DNA of 64,000 bases from Spirochaetota bacterium. GTDB taxonomy: Bacteria; Spirochaetota; UBA12135; COTS27. Numbering within the stretch: the stretch's first letter is position 1; each line of letters begins with the position of its first letter. Below, piece after piece: positions 56,601 to 64,000 of the stretch. The translations under genes were made by a program, and so were the position numbers. The DNA is taken from NCBI GenBank assembly GCA_013426755.1, contig AP019861.1, forward strand, positions 310,001-374,000, given 5' to 3'. Below the pieces are notes generated by a model. The model saw only the letters and a program-made list of their open reading frames with translations. It was not told the DNA's origin and made no database searches.

Positions 56601-59600
56601 CAGTGCGTATGAATTTTCATGGGGAACTACGATAGATACGAGGCAAGATGTTATTGATTCTGGAGTTGAGGTGGTGACGAATATTGTTGAAAGAGGAGGT
56701 AGTCGTGAAATTACGGTGACCGTGCGTGATAATACAGACAATTATATCAATTACATCGAACAGACGTATAAGTTAAATATTGCGCTTACGCCGCGTATTA
56801 CGGTAGCGCAGTTGCGTGGTTTGGTGACCGATGTGAGAGCAGATATGAATGGCGTTATAGCAGGGGTCGGTCAATTTACAAAGACAACGCCATCTAGTCT
56901 GGCAGAAGTTTTTACGCATAGGAATAATGGCTATTCATTTGATGGAGAGAGTATATTAACAGTAGAGACACAGGCATTGGAAAATAAGGCTACGCTCAAT
57001 CCTACTTCAGGACGTGTGGCTATTAGAAGTTTTCGTAGCGCGAACAATAATGGCGAGGCAAGAATTGTGCTCACTGAGAAATTAGATACGACGAATTATC
57101 CTAAGGTCAATGTTCCGACGCAGTCGATCACTTATATCCTTACAAATAATACGGTGCCACCTATTGCTAGGTTGTCCCAATTAGAAATTTATTATTATGG
57201 AAGAGAACTTCTTAGCAGTGGTGCGGGCAGATTTTCGTCACCTGTGCTATCGTATAATGCTGGTCATACCGATTATGGGATAGGAAGTAATTATAGTCCC
57301 TATGACGTTGTATTAGGTAATGCTATCGATCCTAGAGGAGCTACGATCGGCAGTGGTGTAGCAATAATTACAAATATTGCTGATCTAGGAGGAAATAATC
57401 GGGTTATTACCGTGACCGTTCGTGATTCTATAAATGATCGTACGAATTACATAGAACAAGTGTACGAGGTTAATATTACGCTTACGCCGCGCGTAACTAT
57501 TTCTGAATTGCGGGGACTGGTGACTAATGTCAATGCCAATATGAATGGAATAGAAGCAGGGCTAGAAGGGTTTACAAAACAAGAACCCAATAGTTTATCT
57601 GAGGTCTACACACATACCAATAATGGTTATTCATTTGATGGAAATTCTGTGTTATTAGTTCAAACACGAAATCTGGGAGCACTGGCGACATTGAGTCCTG
57701 CGGCAGGTCGCAGTACGATACCAAGCATTTTAACAGAGGCTAATAGAGGCTCTACGAGTGTTGTGTTGACTGAGAAGTTAGATACGATAACCTATCCTAA
57801 CGTCAATGTTCCTACACAGTCTATCACCTATGTGCTTACAAACAATACAGAGCCGCCTATTTCCAGCCTCAATGAGCTAAGAGTCTATTATTATGGGAGA
57901 GAGCTTATTACAGGTGCTGGGGGCTCATTTGACTATACAAATCTTGAATATAACGTCAGTCATACGGATTATGGGACGGGTAATAATTACAGTGCGTATG
58001 AATTTTCATGGGGAACTACGATAGATACGAGGGAAGATGTTATTGATTCTGGAGTTGAGGTGGTGACGAATATTGTTGAAAGAGGAGGTAGTCGTGAAAT
58101 TACGGTGACCGTGCGTGATAATACAGACAATTATATCAATTACATCGAACAGACGTATAAGTTAAATATTGCGCTTACGCCGCGTATTACGGTAGCGCAG
58201 TTGCGTGGTTTAGTGACCGATGTGAGAGCAGATATGAATGGTGTTATAGCAGGGGTCAGTCAATTTACAAAGACAACGCCATCTAGTCTGGCAGAAGTTT
58301 TTACGCATAGGAATAATGGGTATTCATTTGATGGAGAGAGTATATTAACAGTAGGGACGCGGGCATTGGAAAATAAGGCTACGCTCAGTCCTGCTTCAGG
58401 CCGTGTGGCTATCAGAAGTTTTCGTAGTGCGAACAATAATGGCGAGGCAAGCATTGTGCTCACTGAGAAATTAGATACGACGAATTATCCTAAGGTCAAT
58501 GTTCCGACACAGTCGATTACTTATATCCTTACAAATAATACGGTGCCGCCTATCGCTAGGTTGTCCCAATTAGAAATTTATTATTATGGAAGAGAACTTC
58601 TTAGCAGTGGTGCGGGCAGATTTTCGTCACCTGTGCTATCGTATAATGCTGGTCATACCGATTATGGGATAGGAAATAATTATAGTCCCTATGACGTTGT
58701 ATTAGGTAATGCTATTGATCCTAGAGGAGCTGCGATTGGCGGTGGTGTAGCAATAATTACAAATATCGCTGAGTTAGGAGGAAATGATCGGGTTATTACC
58801 GTGACCGTTCTTGATTCTATAAATGATCGTACGAATTACATAGAACAAGTGTACGAGGTTAATATTACGCTTACGCCGCGCGTAACTATTTCTGAATTGC
58901 GCGGACTGGTGACTAATGTTAACGCCAATATGAATGGAATAGAAGCAGGGCTAGAAGGGTTTACAAAACAAGAACCTAATAGTTTATCTGAGGTCTACAC
59001 ACATACCAATAATGGATATTCATTTGATGGGGCTTCTGTATTATTAGTTCAAACAAGAAATCTAGGGTCTGTAGCGACATTGAGTCCTGCGGCAGGTCGC
59101 AGTACGATACCAAGTAGTTTAACGGAGGCTAATACGGGCTCTACGAGTGTTGTGTTGACTGAGAAGCTAGATACGATAACTTATCCTAATGTTGATGTTT
59201 CTCCACAGTCGATTACTTATGTACTGACAAACAATACAGAACCGCCTATTTCTAGGCTCAATACGCTAAGAGTCTATTATTATGGGAGAGAGCTAATTAC
59301 AGGTGCTGGGGGCTCGTTTGACTATACTAATCTTGAATACAACGTCAGTCATACGGATTATGGGACGGGTAATAATTACAGTGCGTATGAATTTTCATGG
59401 GGAACTACGATAGATACGAGGGAAGATGTTATTGATTCTGGAGTTGAGGTGGTGACGAATATTGTTGAAGGAGGAGGTAGTCGTGAGATTACGGTGACCG
59501 TGCGTGATGATACAGACAATTATATCAATTACATTGAACAGACGTATAAAATAAATGTTGCGCTTACGCCGCGGATAACGACTGCTGGGTTGCGTGGTTT

Positions 59601-62600
59601 AGTGACCGATGTGAAAGCAGATATGAATGGTGTTATAGCAGGGGTCGGTCAATTTACAAAGACAACGCCATCTAGTCTGGCAGAAGTTTTTACGCATACC
59701 AATAATGGGTATTCATTTGATGGAGAGAGTATATTAACAGTAGAGACACAGGCATTGGAAAATAAGGCTACGCTCAGTCCTGCTTCAGGCCGTGTGGCTA
59801 TCAGAAGTTCTCGCAATGCGAACAATAATGGCGAGGCAAGTATTGTCCTCACTGAGACGCTCGATACGACGAATTATCCTAAGGTCAATGTTCCGACACA
59901 GTCGATTACTTATATCCTTACAAATAATACGGTGCCGCCTATTGCTAGGTTGAATAATATAGAAGTGACGTACTATGGCAAACCGCTTATTAGAGGTGAT
60001 GGAGGTAATTTTTCACCGGCAACTTTAAATTACAATGCGACACATATTGATTATGGGGTAGATGGTGATTTCAGTCAATATGAATTTTCACTTGGAGATA
60101 GCGTTGATCTTAGAGGCACTAGGCTTTATTCTGGTGTAGAAATTGTTTCAAATATAGCGGATTTGGGAGCTGCGCGCATCATTACTGTGACGGTGCGTGA
60201 TAACGTAAATGATCGTATTGATTTTATAGAACAAAAGTACGAGATCACAACTACGCTTACCGAGCGCACAACCACAGGTTTATTAAAACAATTAGTCACG
60301 AATGTGCGTGCCGATATCAATGATCGATCAATAAGAATCGAGGATTTTGAGTTAGCAGAGGTGGGTCCCTTACTAGAAACCTATATATACACCAATGAAG
60401 AATATGCTTTTGATGGAACATCAGAATTGCGTGTTCAGACGGAAAATTTATTAAATATAGCAACAATATCCCCTGAAACAGGCTTAGAGAGAATTTCTAA
60501 TGCGCTAACAATTCCTAATAGAGATTCTGTAGCCGTAACTTTAACCGAGAAGTTAGATACATTGGTTTATCCGACATTAGATGTACCCGCGCGGTCGCTA
60601 GTGTATCGATTGACAAATAATACAATTCCTCCCAATGTCCGCTTAGATGATCTAGAAGTTTTTTATTATGGATATCCACTTATAGGCAGTAACGGTGAAT
60701 TCACTAAGACCAATTTTGCTTACAATGCCAGCCATATTGATTATGGGCTGGGAACGAACAATAATGCATATCAGGTCACGTGGGGTCGTGTTCTAAATAC
60801 TAGAGATGAGGAAGTATTGTCTGGTGTGCAGATCACGACTGATATTGAAACCACAGGCTCTAATCGTGTGATCACGGTCACTCTCCGTGATAATGTCGAT
60901 GATAGCACTAACTTTATCGAACAGTCTTACATCATAGCGATTGAACTTGTTCCACGCGTAACCTTAGCAGAACTTAAAGACCTAGTCACAAATGTAGGCG
61001 CGGCTATGAATGGTGTTATAGTTTCAAGTGGTGCTTTTGCTCAGACAGGTGCGGATGCGAATACTGAGGTTTATACATATACGAACAATGGGTTTGCTTT
61101 TACAGGCAATTCAATACTTACGGTCAGGACAAAAGACTTAGGAACAAAAGCGAAATTAGACCCTGCTAATGGAGAGCGGACAATTGCGAATACGGCTGGG
61201 GCAGCCAGCACTGCTTCGGCTACAGTCACGGTAAGAGAGGATATAGATAAGAGCACGTATCCTACGATAAACATTGCTGAGCGTTCTATAGTGTATGTGT
61301 TAAAGAATAATACAAGGATTCCCGCTCCAAAGTTAAGTCAATTGGAGATATTATACTACGGTAAAACTCTGTTAGCAGCGAATGGATTTAATGCTGAGAC
61401 ATTGGAGTATACGGGAAATCATATTGATTATGGGACTGGATATAATAACAATGCTTATTCTATTGCGAGCGGGAATATTGTCTTACCTGATGGAAGTGTG
61501 GTCACTTCGGGAATAGGAGTGAGTACGAATATTACGACAAGTGGAACGAACCGTGTGATTGCGATAAGACTTTATGACAATGTCAATGATCAGACATCTT
61601 ATTTAGAAACGACTTATAGAATGACGATTACACTTGTCCCACGGATAACTTTAGCAGGACTTAAAGGCCTAGTCACAAATGTAGGTGCGGCTATGAATGG
61701 TGTTACAGTTTCAAGTGGTGCTTTTGCTCAGACAGGTGCGGATGCGAATACTGAGGTTTATACATATACGAACAATGGGTTTGCTTTTACAGGCAATTCA
61801 ATACTTACAGTCAGGACAAAAGACTTAGGAACAAAAGCGAAATTAGACCCTGCTAATGGAGAGCGGACAATTGCGAATACGGCTGGTGCAGCCAGCACTG
61901 CTTCGGCTACAGTCACGGTAAGAGAGGATATAGATAAGAGCACGTATCCTACGATAAACATTGCTGAGCGTTCTATAGTGTATGTGTTAAAGAATAATAC
62001 AAGGATTCCTGCTCCAAAGTTAAGTCAATTGGAGATATTGTACTACGGTAAAACTCTGTTAGCAGCGAATGGGTTTAATGCTGAGACATTGGAGTATACG
62101 GAAAATCATATTGATTATGGGACTGGATATAATAACAATGCTTATTCTATTACGAGCGGGAATATTGTCTTACCTGATGGAAGTGTGGTCACTTCGGGAA
62201 TAGGAGTGAGTACGAATATTACGACAAGTGGAACGAACCGTGTGATTGCGATAAGACTTTATGACAATGTCAATGATCAGACATCTTATTTAGAAACGAC
62301 TTATAGAATGACGATTACACTTGTCCCACGGATAACTTTAGCAGGACTTAAAGGCCTAGTCACAAATGTAGGTGCGGCTATGAATGGTGTTATAGTTTCA
62401 AGCGGTGCTTTTGCTCAGACAGGTGCGGATGCGAATACTGAGGTTTATACATATACGAACAATGGGTTTGCTTTTACAGGCAATTCAATACTTACGGTCA
62501 GGACAAAAGACTTAGGAACAAAAGCGAAATTAGACCCTGCTAATGGAGAGCGGACAATTGCGAATACGGCTGGTACAGTCAGCACTGCTTCGACTTCAGT

Positions 62601-64000
62601 CACGGTAAGAGAGGATATAGATAAGAGCACGTATCCTACGATAAACATTGCTGAGCGTTCTATAGTGTATGTGTTAAAGAATAATACAAGGATTCCCGCT
62701 CCAAAGTTAAGTCAATTGGAGATATCGTATTATGGTAAAACTCTGTTAGCAGCGAATGGGTTTAATGCTGAGACATTGGAGTATACGGAAAATCATATTG
62801 ATTATGGGACTGGATATAATAACAATGCTTATTCTATTACGAGTGGGAATATTGTTCTACCTGATGGAAGTGTGGTCACTTCGGGAATGGGAGTGAGTAC
62901 GAATATCACAACAAGTGGAACGAGCCGTGTGATTGCGATAAGACTTTATGATAATGTCAATGATCAGACATCTTATTTAGAAACGACTTATAGAATAACG
63001 ATTACACTTGTTCCACGGATAACTTTAGCAGGACTTAAACAACTGGTTGAAAATGTGACTGCGGCTATGAATGGTGTTACGATTTCAAGCGGTGCTTTTG
63101 CCCAGACAAGTGCAGATGCGAATACTGAGGTTTATACATATACGAACAATGGGTTTGCTTTTACAGGCAATTCAATACTTACGATCAGGACAAAAGACTT
63201 AGGAACAAAAGCGAAATTAGACCCTGCTAATGGAGAGCGGACAATTGCGAATACGGCTGGTACAGTCAGCACTGCTTCGACTTCAGTCACGGTAAGGGAG
63301 GATATAGATAAGAGCACGTATCCTACGGTAAATATTGCTGAGCGTTCTGTAGTGTATGTGTTAAAGAATAATACAAGGATTCCCGCTCCAAAGTTAAGCC
63401 AACTGCAGATATCGTATTACGGTAAAACTCTGTTAGCAGCGAATGGGTTTAATGCTGAGACATTGGAGTATACGGGAAATCATATTGATTATGGGACTGG
63501 ATATAATAACAATGCTTATTCTATTACGAGTGGGAATATTGTTCTACCTGATGGAAGTGTGGTCACTTCGGGAATAGGAGTGAGTACGAATATCACAACA
63601 AGTGGAACGAGCCGTGTGATTACGATAAGGCTTTATGACAATGTCAATGATCAGACATCTTATTTAGAAACAACTTATAGGATGACGATTACACTTGTCC
63701 CACGGATAACCTTAGCAGGACTTAAAAGTCTTGTGACAGGTTATAGTGCCAATATCAATGGAACTACGGTAGCAAGTGGTTCATTCGTTAAAACGAGTCC
63801 TAACAATAATGCTGAGGTCTTTACTTTTACAAACACAGGCGCCGCTTTTGCGGGAGATTCTGTATTAACAGTCACTACAAAAGCTTTACAAAACAAAGCA
63901 ACGCTTAGTCCTGCAAACGGAACTCAAACTATCACGAGTTCTGCTTCTTCATCTAATAACGCTACTGTTACCGTAGTTCTCGAAGAAAAAATAGATACAG
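50620..64000 (+). CDS. Repeat-expanded giant lipoprotein 4 (at least 4460 aa, partial)
   Basis: The frame runs without a stop from ATG 50620 (ribosome site TAAGGA) to the window end. The signal ends in LWSC with Cys35. Domains A to G (about 36-995) follow the order of lipoproteins 2 and 3. From about residue 995 the ~230-aa module H is repeated at least 15 times; its YYG marker falls at residues 1006, 1249, 1493, 1729, 1961, 2192, 2424, 2655, 2887, 3118, 3349, 3579, 3808, 4037 and 4266. Each module has a YYGxxL start, an H-x-D-YG-x-G turn, a RxITVxxRDN strand, the helix-like LRxLVTNVxAxMNG, TYTNNGYSFxGES, a TExLDTxxYP block and an ITYxLTNN end. No enzyme motif was seen. The size and repeats suggest a long surface fibre; that is inference. 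The C-terminus lies beyond the window. Confidence 0.9.
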   Translation, partial: MKVVPLKYLVRKYSNTTFFPRTILALITCSFLWSCIVSSPELSRETPETAPFAMNLAGVDMQIEPVIGTANAYIIYEAIPLVEEGKFEFDMEPLPGTDVQYSVKRVDVITDDSTENKSPPEVKFGSGENSHVLMIPLTAEKLNIEIGIDMVATTSTTDTAALARDTGPVAAYSLSFSTVMQPRINSLTVMYAHKDESIGGPFKGPFTLPIDFDPEIFDYTLTAPRLQGDVTLFGIVEPINDNFQVTAPEVTVAADETEGVYVVNIGKIGAEEATNLVTYTITVDFVNPITIKRLDKNTELVLDPTATARVFRTSIIEDLTVDIDTLESFPNLPFNVDYALTRVTANSVEYTLNDNRTIATSSDNANVVTMYSKTGALVLPAAEINELIIAVEVRFDPNTEADVGDDYVYPITLRSLNSPILDTLSVVYDDGTVVTEKAGATVNLGRQPEVMITSSTEASQNSTLFIPDQFRYSVRATSDPSMLGTVTLYPGVSLEEHTITVSAVYNDDKPIPATNISARTKEGGYIITNVWGDVNVLKVYVVLTRAEDETKSSTYTISIDFSPPIKPRLQELSLSYIDEERKPISVTGTDFTASESDALFDFALQNEITFKSSGRGTLVLNGVFIDGSDTITAPEPILDGSIQLLGAYVENPPDLYQAETILKPDYEIDSETGTLSIPITEALGKVNFYLLLVETATISDKNLLGEKWIAYPNHAIYQVTVDFTGRKKPSFATFAVAYEGLGDFQSAPLSNIEVIADVTTAFPDEVSTYTNRNEEGELLSTLINKNGGFLKLTGTIPQEFELYEAMMDDKAITIDNALGGDPLSIAQNTSRVNVTLKLREILDTNNALTYTIDLDLIVVPVIGADDLDIDIFFVGAENDTKAKISATQTGEYFKGSFGIQKLPGKFTVAPRSKLFYYIFNDEPLGTFSDITNSVKNKDKRVLTYNNQLANLVLPEDEVLVDLQVVVTTLNLAKAESAANVDLMAFPLKVGFFNIAQPVLDGLNIAYYGKPLISADVSADNVFTATRYEYTATHIDYGMGTNKEGYEITWGSVIEADSLKDNPKAAENIKITTNIGDAVVTEAGMQRLITITLTDESADEKIYGETVYTLNITLQPRMTLPELHDLITNVAVTANNKALLGIEFEKTKPDPLTEVFSHVKSGFAFTGATILSVETVPLDNKAVITPSGGRKAILTTATSTNTKVAKITLTEQLDTTTYPSLSVPPQAIVYVLRNEVEVAKPRLNNLAISYYGKKLISSNLSSGTEPFISDKYDYTVEHLDYGTGTDNNAYEITAGGVIILEEGLPVPSGVEVVTSIGAAVQANDVTERVITIALRDNVVDSTNYIENSYNIRVVLKKRISLRELRDLITNVDVDIYDDEMENIAFERSLPNHYTEVFTYTDNGFSFTGESMMEIKTESLNDMATLTPSTGRVVIENRFDRTNTQSASITLVEQLKTEEYPVLVDDVVKAQSITYTLTNNTRLRLPMFTSLKMSYYGKELIPDVNSEVPNAYNRSNIDYSTSHVDYGITNNYSPYSIRWEQLIDPDDNIFSSGVEVITNITEVGPTRRMITMTLRDNIDDRIEYVEQVYTLAITLIPRITVPQLRALVTDVKADMNGVIAGIDQFTKTTPSSLAEVFTHTNNGYSFDGESILTVETQTLGEIAILDPTSGRTTIASVLDQANTDETRIVLTEKLDTTNYPTVNVPTQSITYILTNNTVPPIARLSQLEISYYGRELLSSNGGGFSTPVLTYNVDHTDYGTGNNYSPYDIVWGSPVDLRGATIGGGVEVITNIAELGGNDRIITVTVRDNVNDRTNYIEQVYEANITLTPRVTISELRGLVTNVNANMNGIEAGLEGFTKQEPNSLSEVYTHTNNGYSFDGNSVLLVQTRNLGSVATLSPVTGRTTIPSILTEANRGSTSVVLTEKLDTITYPNVNVPTQSITYVLTNNTEPPISSLNTLRVYYYGRELITGAGGSFDYTNLEYNVSHTDYGTGNNYSAYEFSWGTTIDTRQDVIDSGVEVVTNIVERGGSREITVTVRDNTDNYINYIEQTYKLNIALTPRITVAQLRGLVTDVRADMNGVIAGVGQFTKTTPSSLAEVFTHRNNGYSFDGESILTVETQALENKATLNPTSGRVAIRSFRSANNNGEARIVLTEKLDTTNYPKVNVPTQSITYILTNNTVPPIARLSQLEIYYYGRELLSSGAGRFSSPVLSYNAGHTDYGIGSNYSPYDVVLGNAIDPRGATIGSGVAIITNIADLGGNNRVITVTVRDSINDRTNYIEQVYEVNITLTPRVTISELRGLVTNVNANMNGIEAGLEGFTKQEPNSLSEVYTHTNNGYSFDGNSVLLVQTRNLGALATLSPAAGRSTIPSILTEANRGSTSVVLTEKLDTITYPNVNVPTQSITYVLTNNTEPPISSLNELRVYYYGRELITGAGGSFDYTNLEYNVSHTDYGTGNNYSAYEFSWGTTIDTREDVIDSGVEVVTNIVERGGSREITVTVRDNTDNYINYIEQTYKLNIALTPRITVAQLRGLVTDVRADMNGVIAGVSQFTKTTPSSLAEVFTHRNNGYSFDGESILTVGTRALENKATLSPASGRVAIRSFRSANNNGEASIVLTEKLDTTNYPKVNVPTQSITYILTNNTVPPIARLSQLEIYYYGRELLSSGAGRFSSPVLSYNAGHTDYGIGNNYSPYDVVLGNAIDPRGAAIGGGVAIITNIAELGGNDRVITVTVLDSINDRTNYIEQVYEVNITLTPRVTISELRGLVTNVNANMNGIEAGLEGFTKQEPNSLSEVYTHTNNGYSFDGASVLLVQTRNLGSVATLSPAAGRSTIPSSLTEANTGSTSVVLTEKLDTITYPNVDVSPQSITYVLTNNTEPPISRLNTLRVYYYGRELITGAGGSFDYTNLEYNVSHTDYGTGNNYSAYEFSWGTTIDTREDVIDSGVEVVTNIVEGGGSREITVTVRDDTDNYINYIEQTYKINVALTPRITTAGLRGLVTDVKADMNGVIAGVGQFTKTTPSSLAEVFTHTNNGYSFDGESILTVETQALENKATLSPASGRVAIRSSRNANNNGEASIVLTETLDTTNYPKVNVPTQSITYILTNNTVPPIARLNNIEVTYYGKPLIRGDGGNFSPATLNYNATHIDYGVDGDFSQYEFSLGDSVDLRGTRLYSGVEIVSNIADLGAARIITVTVRDNVNDRIDFIEQKYEITTTLTERTTTGLLKQLVTNVRADINDRSIRIEDFELAEVGPLLETYIYTNEEYAFDGTSELRVQTENLLNIATISPETGLERISNALTIPNRDSVAVTLTEKLDTLVYPTLDVPARSLVYRLTNNTIPPNVRLDDLEVFYYGYPLIGSNGEFTKTNFAYNASHIDYGLGTNNNAYQVTWGRVLNTRDEEVLSGVQITTDIETTGSNRVITVTLRDNVDDSTNFIEQSYIIAIELVPRVTLAELKDLVTNVGAAMNGVIVSSGAFAQTGADANTEVYTYTNNGFAFTGNSILTVRTKDLGTKAKLDPANGERTIANTAGAASTASATVTVREDIDKSTYPTINIAERSIVYVLKNNTRIPAPKLSQLEILYYGKTLLAANGFNAETLEYTGNHIDYGTGYNNNAYSIASGNIVLPDGSVVTSGIGVSTNITTSGTNRVIAIRLYDNVNDQTSYLETTYRMTITLVPRITLAGLKGLVTNVGAAMNGVTVSSGAFAQTGADANTEVYTYTNNGFAFTGNSILTVRTKDLGTKAKLDPANGERTIANTAGAASTASATVTVREDIDKSTYPTINIAERSIVYVLKNNTRIPAPKLSQLEILYYGKTLLAANGFNAETLEYTENHIDYGTGYNNNAYSITSGNIVLPDGSVVTSGIGVSTNITTSGTNRVIAIRLYDNVNDQTSYLETTYRMTITLVPRITLAGLKGLVTNVGAAMNGVIVSSGAFAQTGADANTEVYTYTNNGFAFTGNSILTVRTKDLGTKAKLDPANGERTIANTAGTVSTASTSVTVREDIDKSTYPTINIAERSIVYVLKNNTRIPAPKLSQLEISYYGKTLLAANGFNAETLEYTENHIDYGTGYNNNAYSITSGNIVLPDGSVVTSGMGVSTNITTSGTSRVIAIRLYDNVNDQTSYLETTYRITITLVPRITLAGLKQLVENVTAAMNGVTISSGAFAQTSADANTEVYTYTNNGFAFTGNSILTIRTKDLGTKAKLDPANGERTIANTAGTVSTASTSVTVREDIDKSTYPTVNIAERSVVYVLKNNTRIPAPKLSQLQISYYGKTLLAANGFNAETLEYTGNHIDYGTGYNNNAYSITSGNIVLPDGSVVTSGIGVSTNITTSGTSRVITIRLYDNVNDQTSYLETTYRMTITLVPRITLAGLKSLVTGYSANINGTTVASGSFVKTSPNNNAEVFTFTNTGAAFAGDSVLTVTTKALQNKATLSPANGTQTITSSASSSNNATVTVVLEEKIDT
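55410..59940 (+). repeat. 1389-bp (two-module) coding super-repeat, about 3.3 copies
   Basis: Within lipoprotein 4, modules 4, 6 and 8 are of one type (GRELLSSGAGRFSSP) and modules 5, 7 and 9 of another (GRELITGAGGSFDYT). The same features recur every 1389 bp: for example the YYG codons at 55804, 57193 and 58582, and at 56500, 57889 and 59278. Copies are close to identical over long stretches with scattered differences, implying duplication of a two-module block. Confidence 0.93.
60954..63701 (+). repeat. 687-bp (one-module) coding tandem repeat, four near-identical copies
   Basis: Within lipoprotein 4 the period is exactly 687 bp (229 codons), with units starting near 60954, 61641, 62328 and 63015 and YYG codons at 61354, 62041, 62728 and 63415. 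Stretches such as the bases around 61071-61274 and 61758-61961 are almost base-for-base the same. The next unit from 63702 diverges. This amplification looks more recent than the 1389-bp one. Confidence 0.94.

Noticed and set aside
58260..63317. Series of minus-strand frames of 61-67 codons repeating inside the giant gene
   Set aside because: They are antisense shadows of the repeated module, in fixed phase with the plus-strand frame, and recur only because the DNA recurs.

Overview
The window is a low-GC stretch of a bacterial chromosome, most likely from a spirochaete. The evidence is a flagellar basal-body and export run (fliF, fliG, fliH, fliI), an FabV/TER-type trans-2-enoyl reductase, ATP-dependent PEP carboxykinase, and many lipoproteins with relaxed lipoboxes (LWSC, LMAC, LLSC, FTAC). 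I place it at phylum level only; genus and species cannot be settled from this sequence alone. No rRNA, tRNA, insertion sequence, integrase or CRISPR array was seen. The one RNA gene recognised is a tmRNA.

Layout. 0-5.8 kb (minus strand): flagellar genes fliF-fliG-fliH-fliI with unusually loose spacing, preceded by an unknown two-TM protein. 6.4-8.4 kb (minus): pckA and the tmRNA gene ssrA. 9.3-13.7 kb: a 528-aa lipoprotein faces, across eleven copies of a 32-bp tandem repeat, a minus-strand pair of an outer-membrane-like protein and a GlmU-like sugar nucleotidyltransferase/left-handed beta-helix protein. 14.0-15.5 kb (plus): a compact restriction-modification cassette whose genes overlap by 8 bp. 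15.8-19.2 kb (minus): xseA, a divergent long tsaB and a Ca2+/Na+ antiporter gene. 19.4-23.6 kb (minus): a 1378-aa lipoprotein with fibronectin-III-like modules and GLUG repeats. 24.6-31.8 kb (plus): fabV, a GNAT protein, a membrane-anchored transglutaminase-like protein lacking the usual Asp, a DHH phosphoesterase and a DoxX-like protein. 32.0-36.9 kb (minus): glpK, a small lipoprotein, an FkbM-like methyltransferase, ctaB (haem O synthase) and a MazG-like NTP pyrophosphohydrolase.

37.2 kb to the window end (plus): the most striking region. Four consecutive, paralogous, beta-rich lipoprotein genes increase in size: 737, 1607, 1604 and at least 4460 codons (the last is open at the window end). 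The 737-aa protein is collinear with the N-terminal half of the others. The two ~1600-aa proteins carry one copy of a ~230-aa module near residue 1000. In the fourth gene that same module is repeated at least 15 times. Its DNA shows two separate amplification histories: a 1389-bp (two-module) super-repeat and a 687-bp (one-module) near-identical repeat. This is the best candidate for an undescribed system: a length-variable surface fibre or adhesin family that may evolve by recombination.

A second theme is that many intergenic regions carry short degenerate tandem repeats (15, 16, 20, 32 and ~48 bp periods), in two cases apparently starting from duplicated 3' ends of genes. Slippage-type duplication seems frequent in this genome, which fits the internal expansion of the giant gene.
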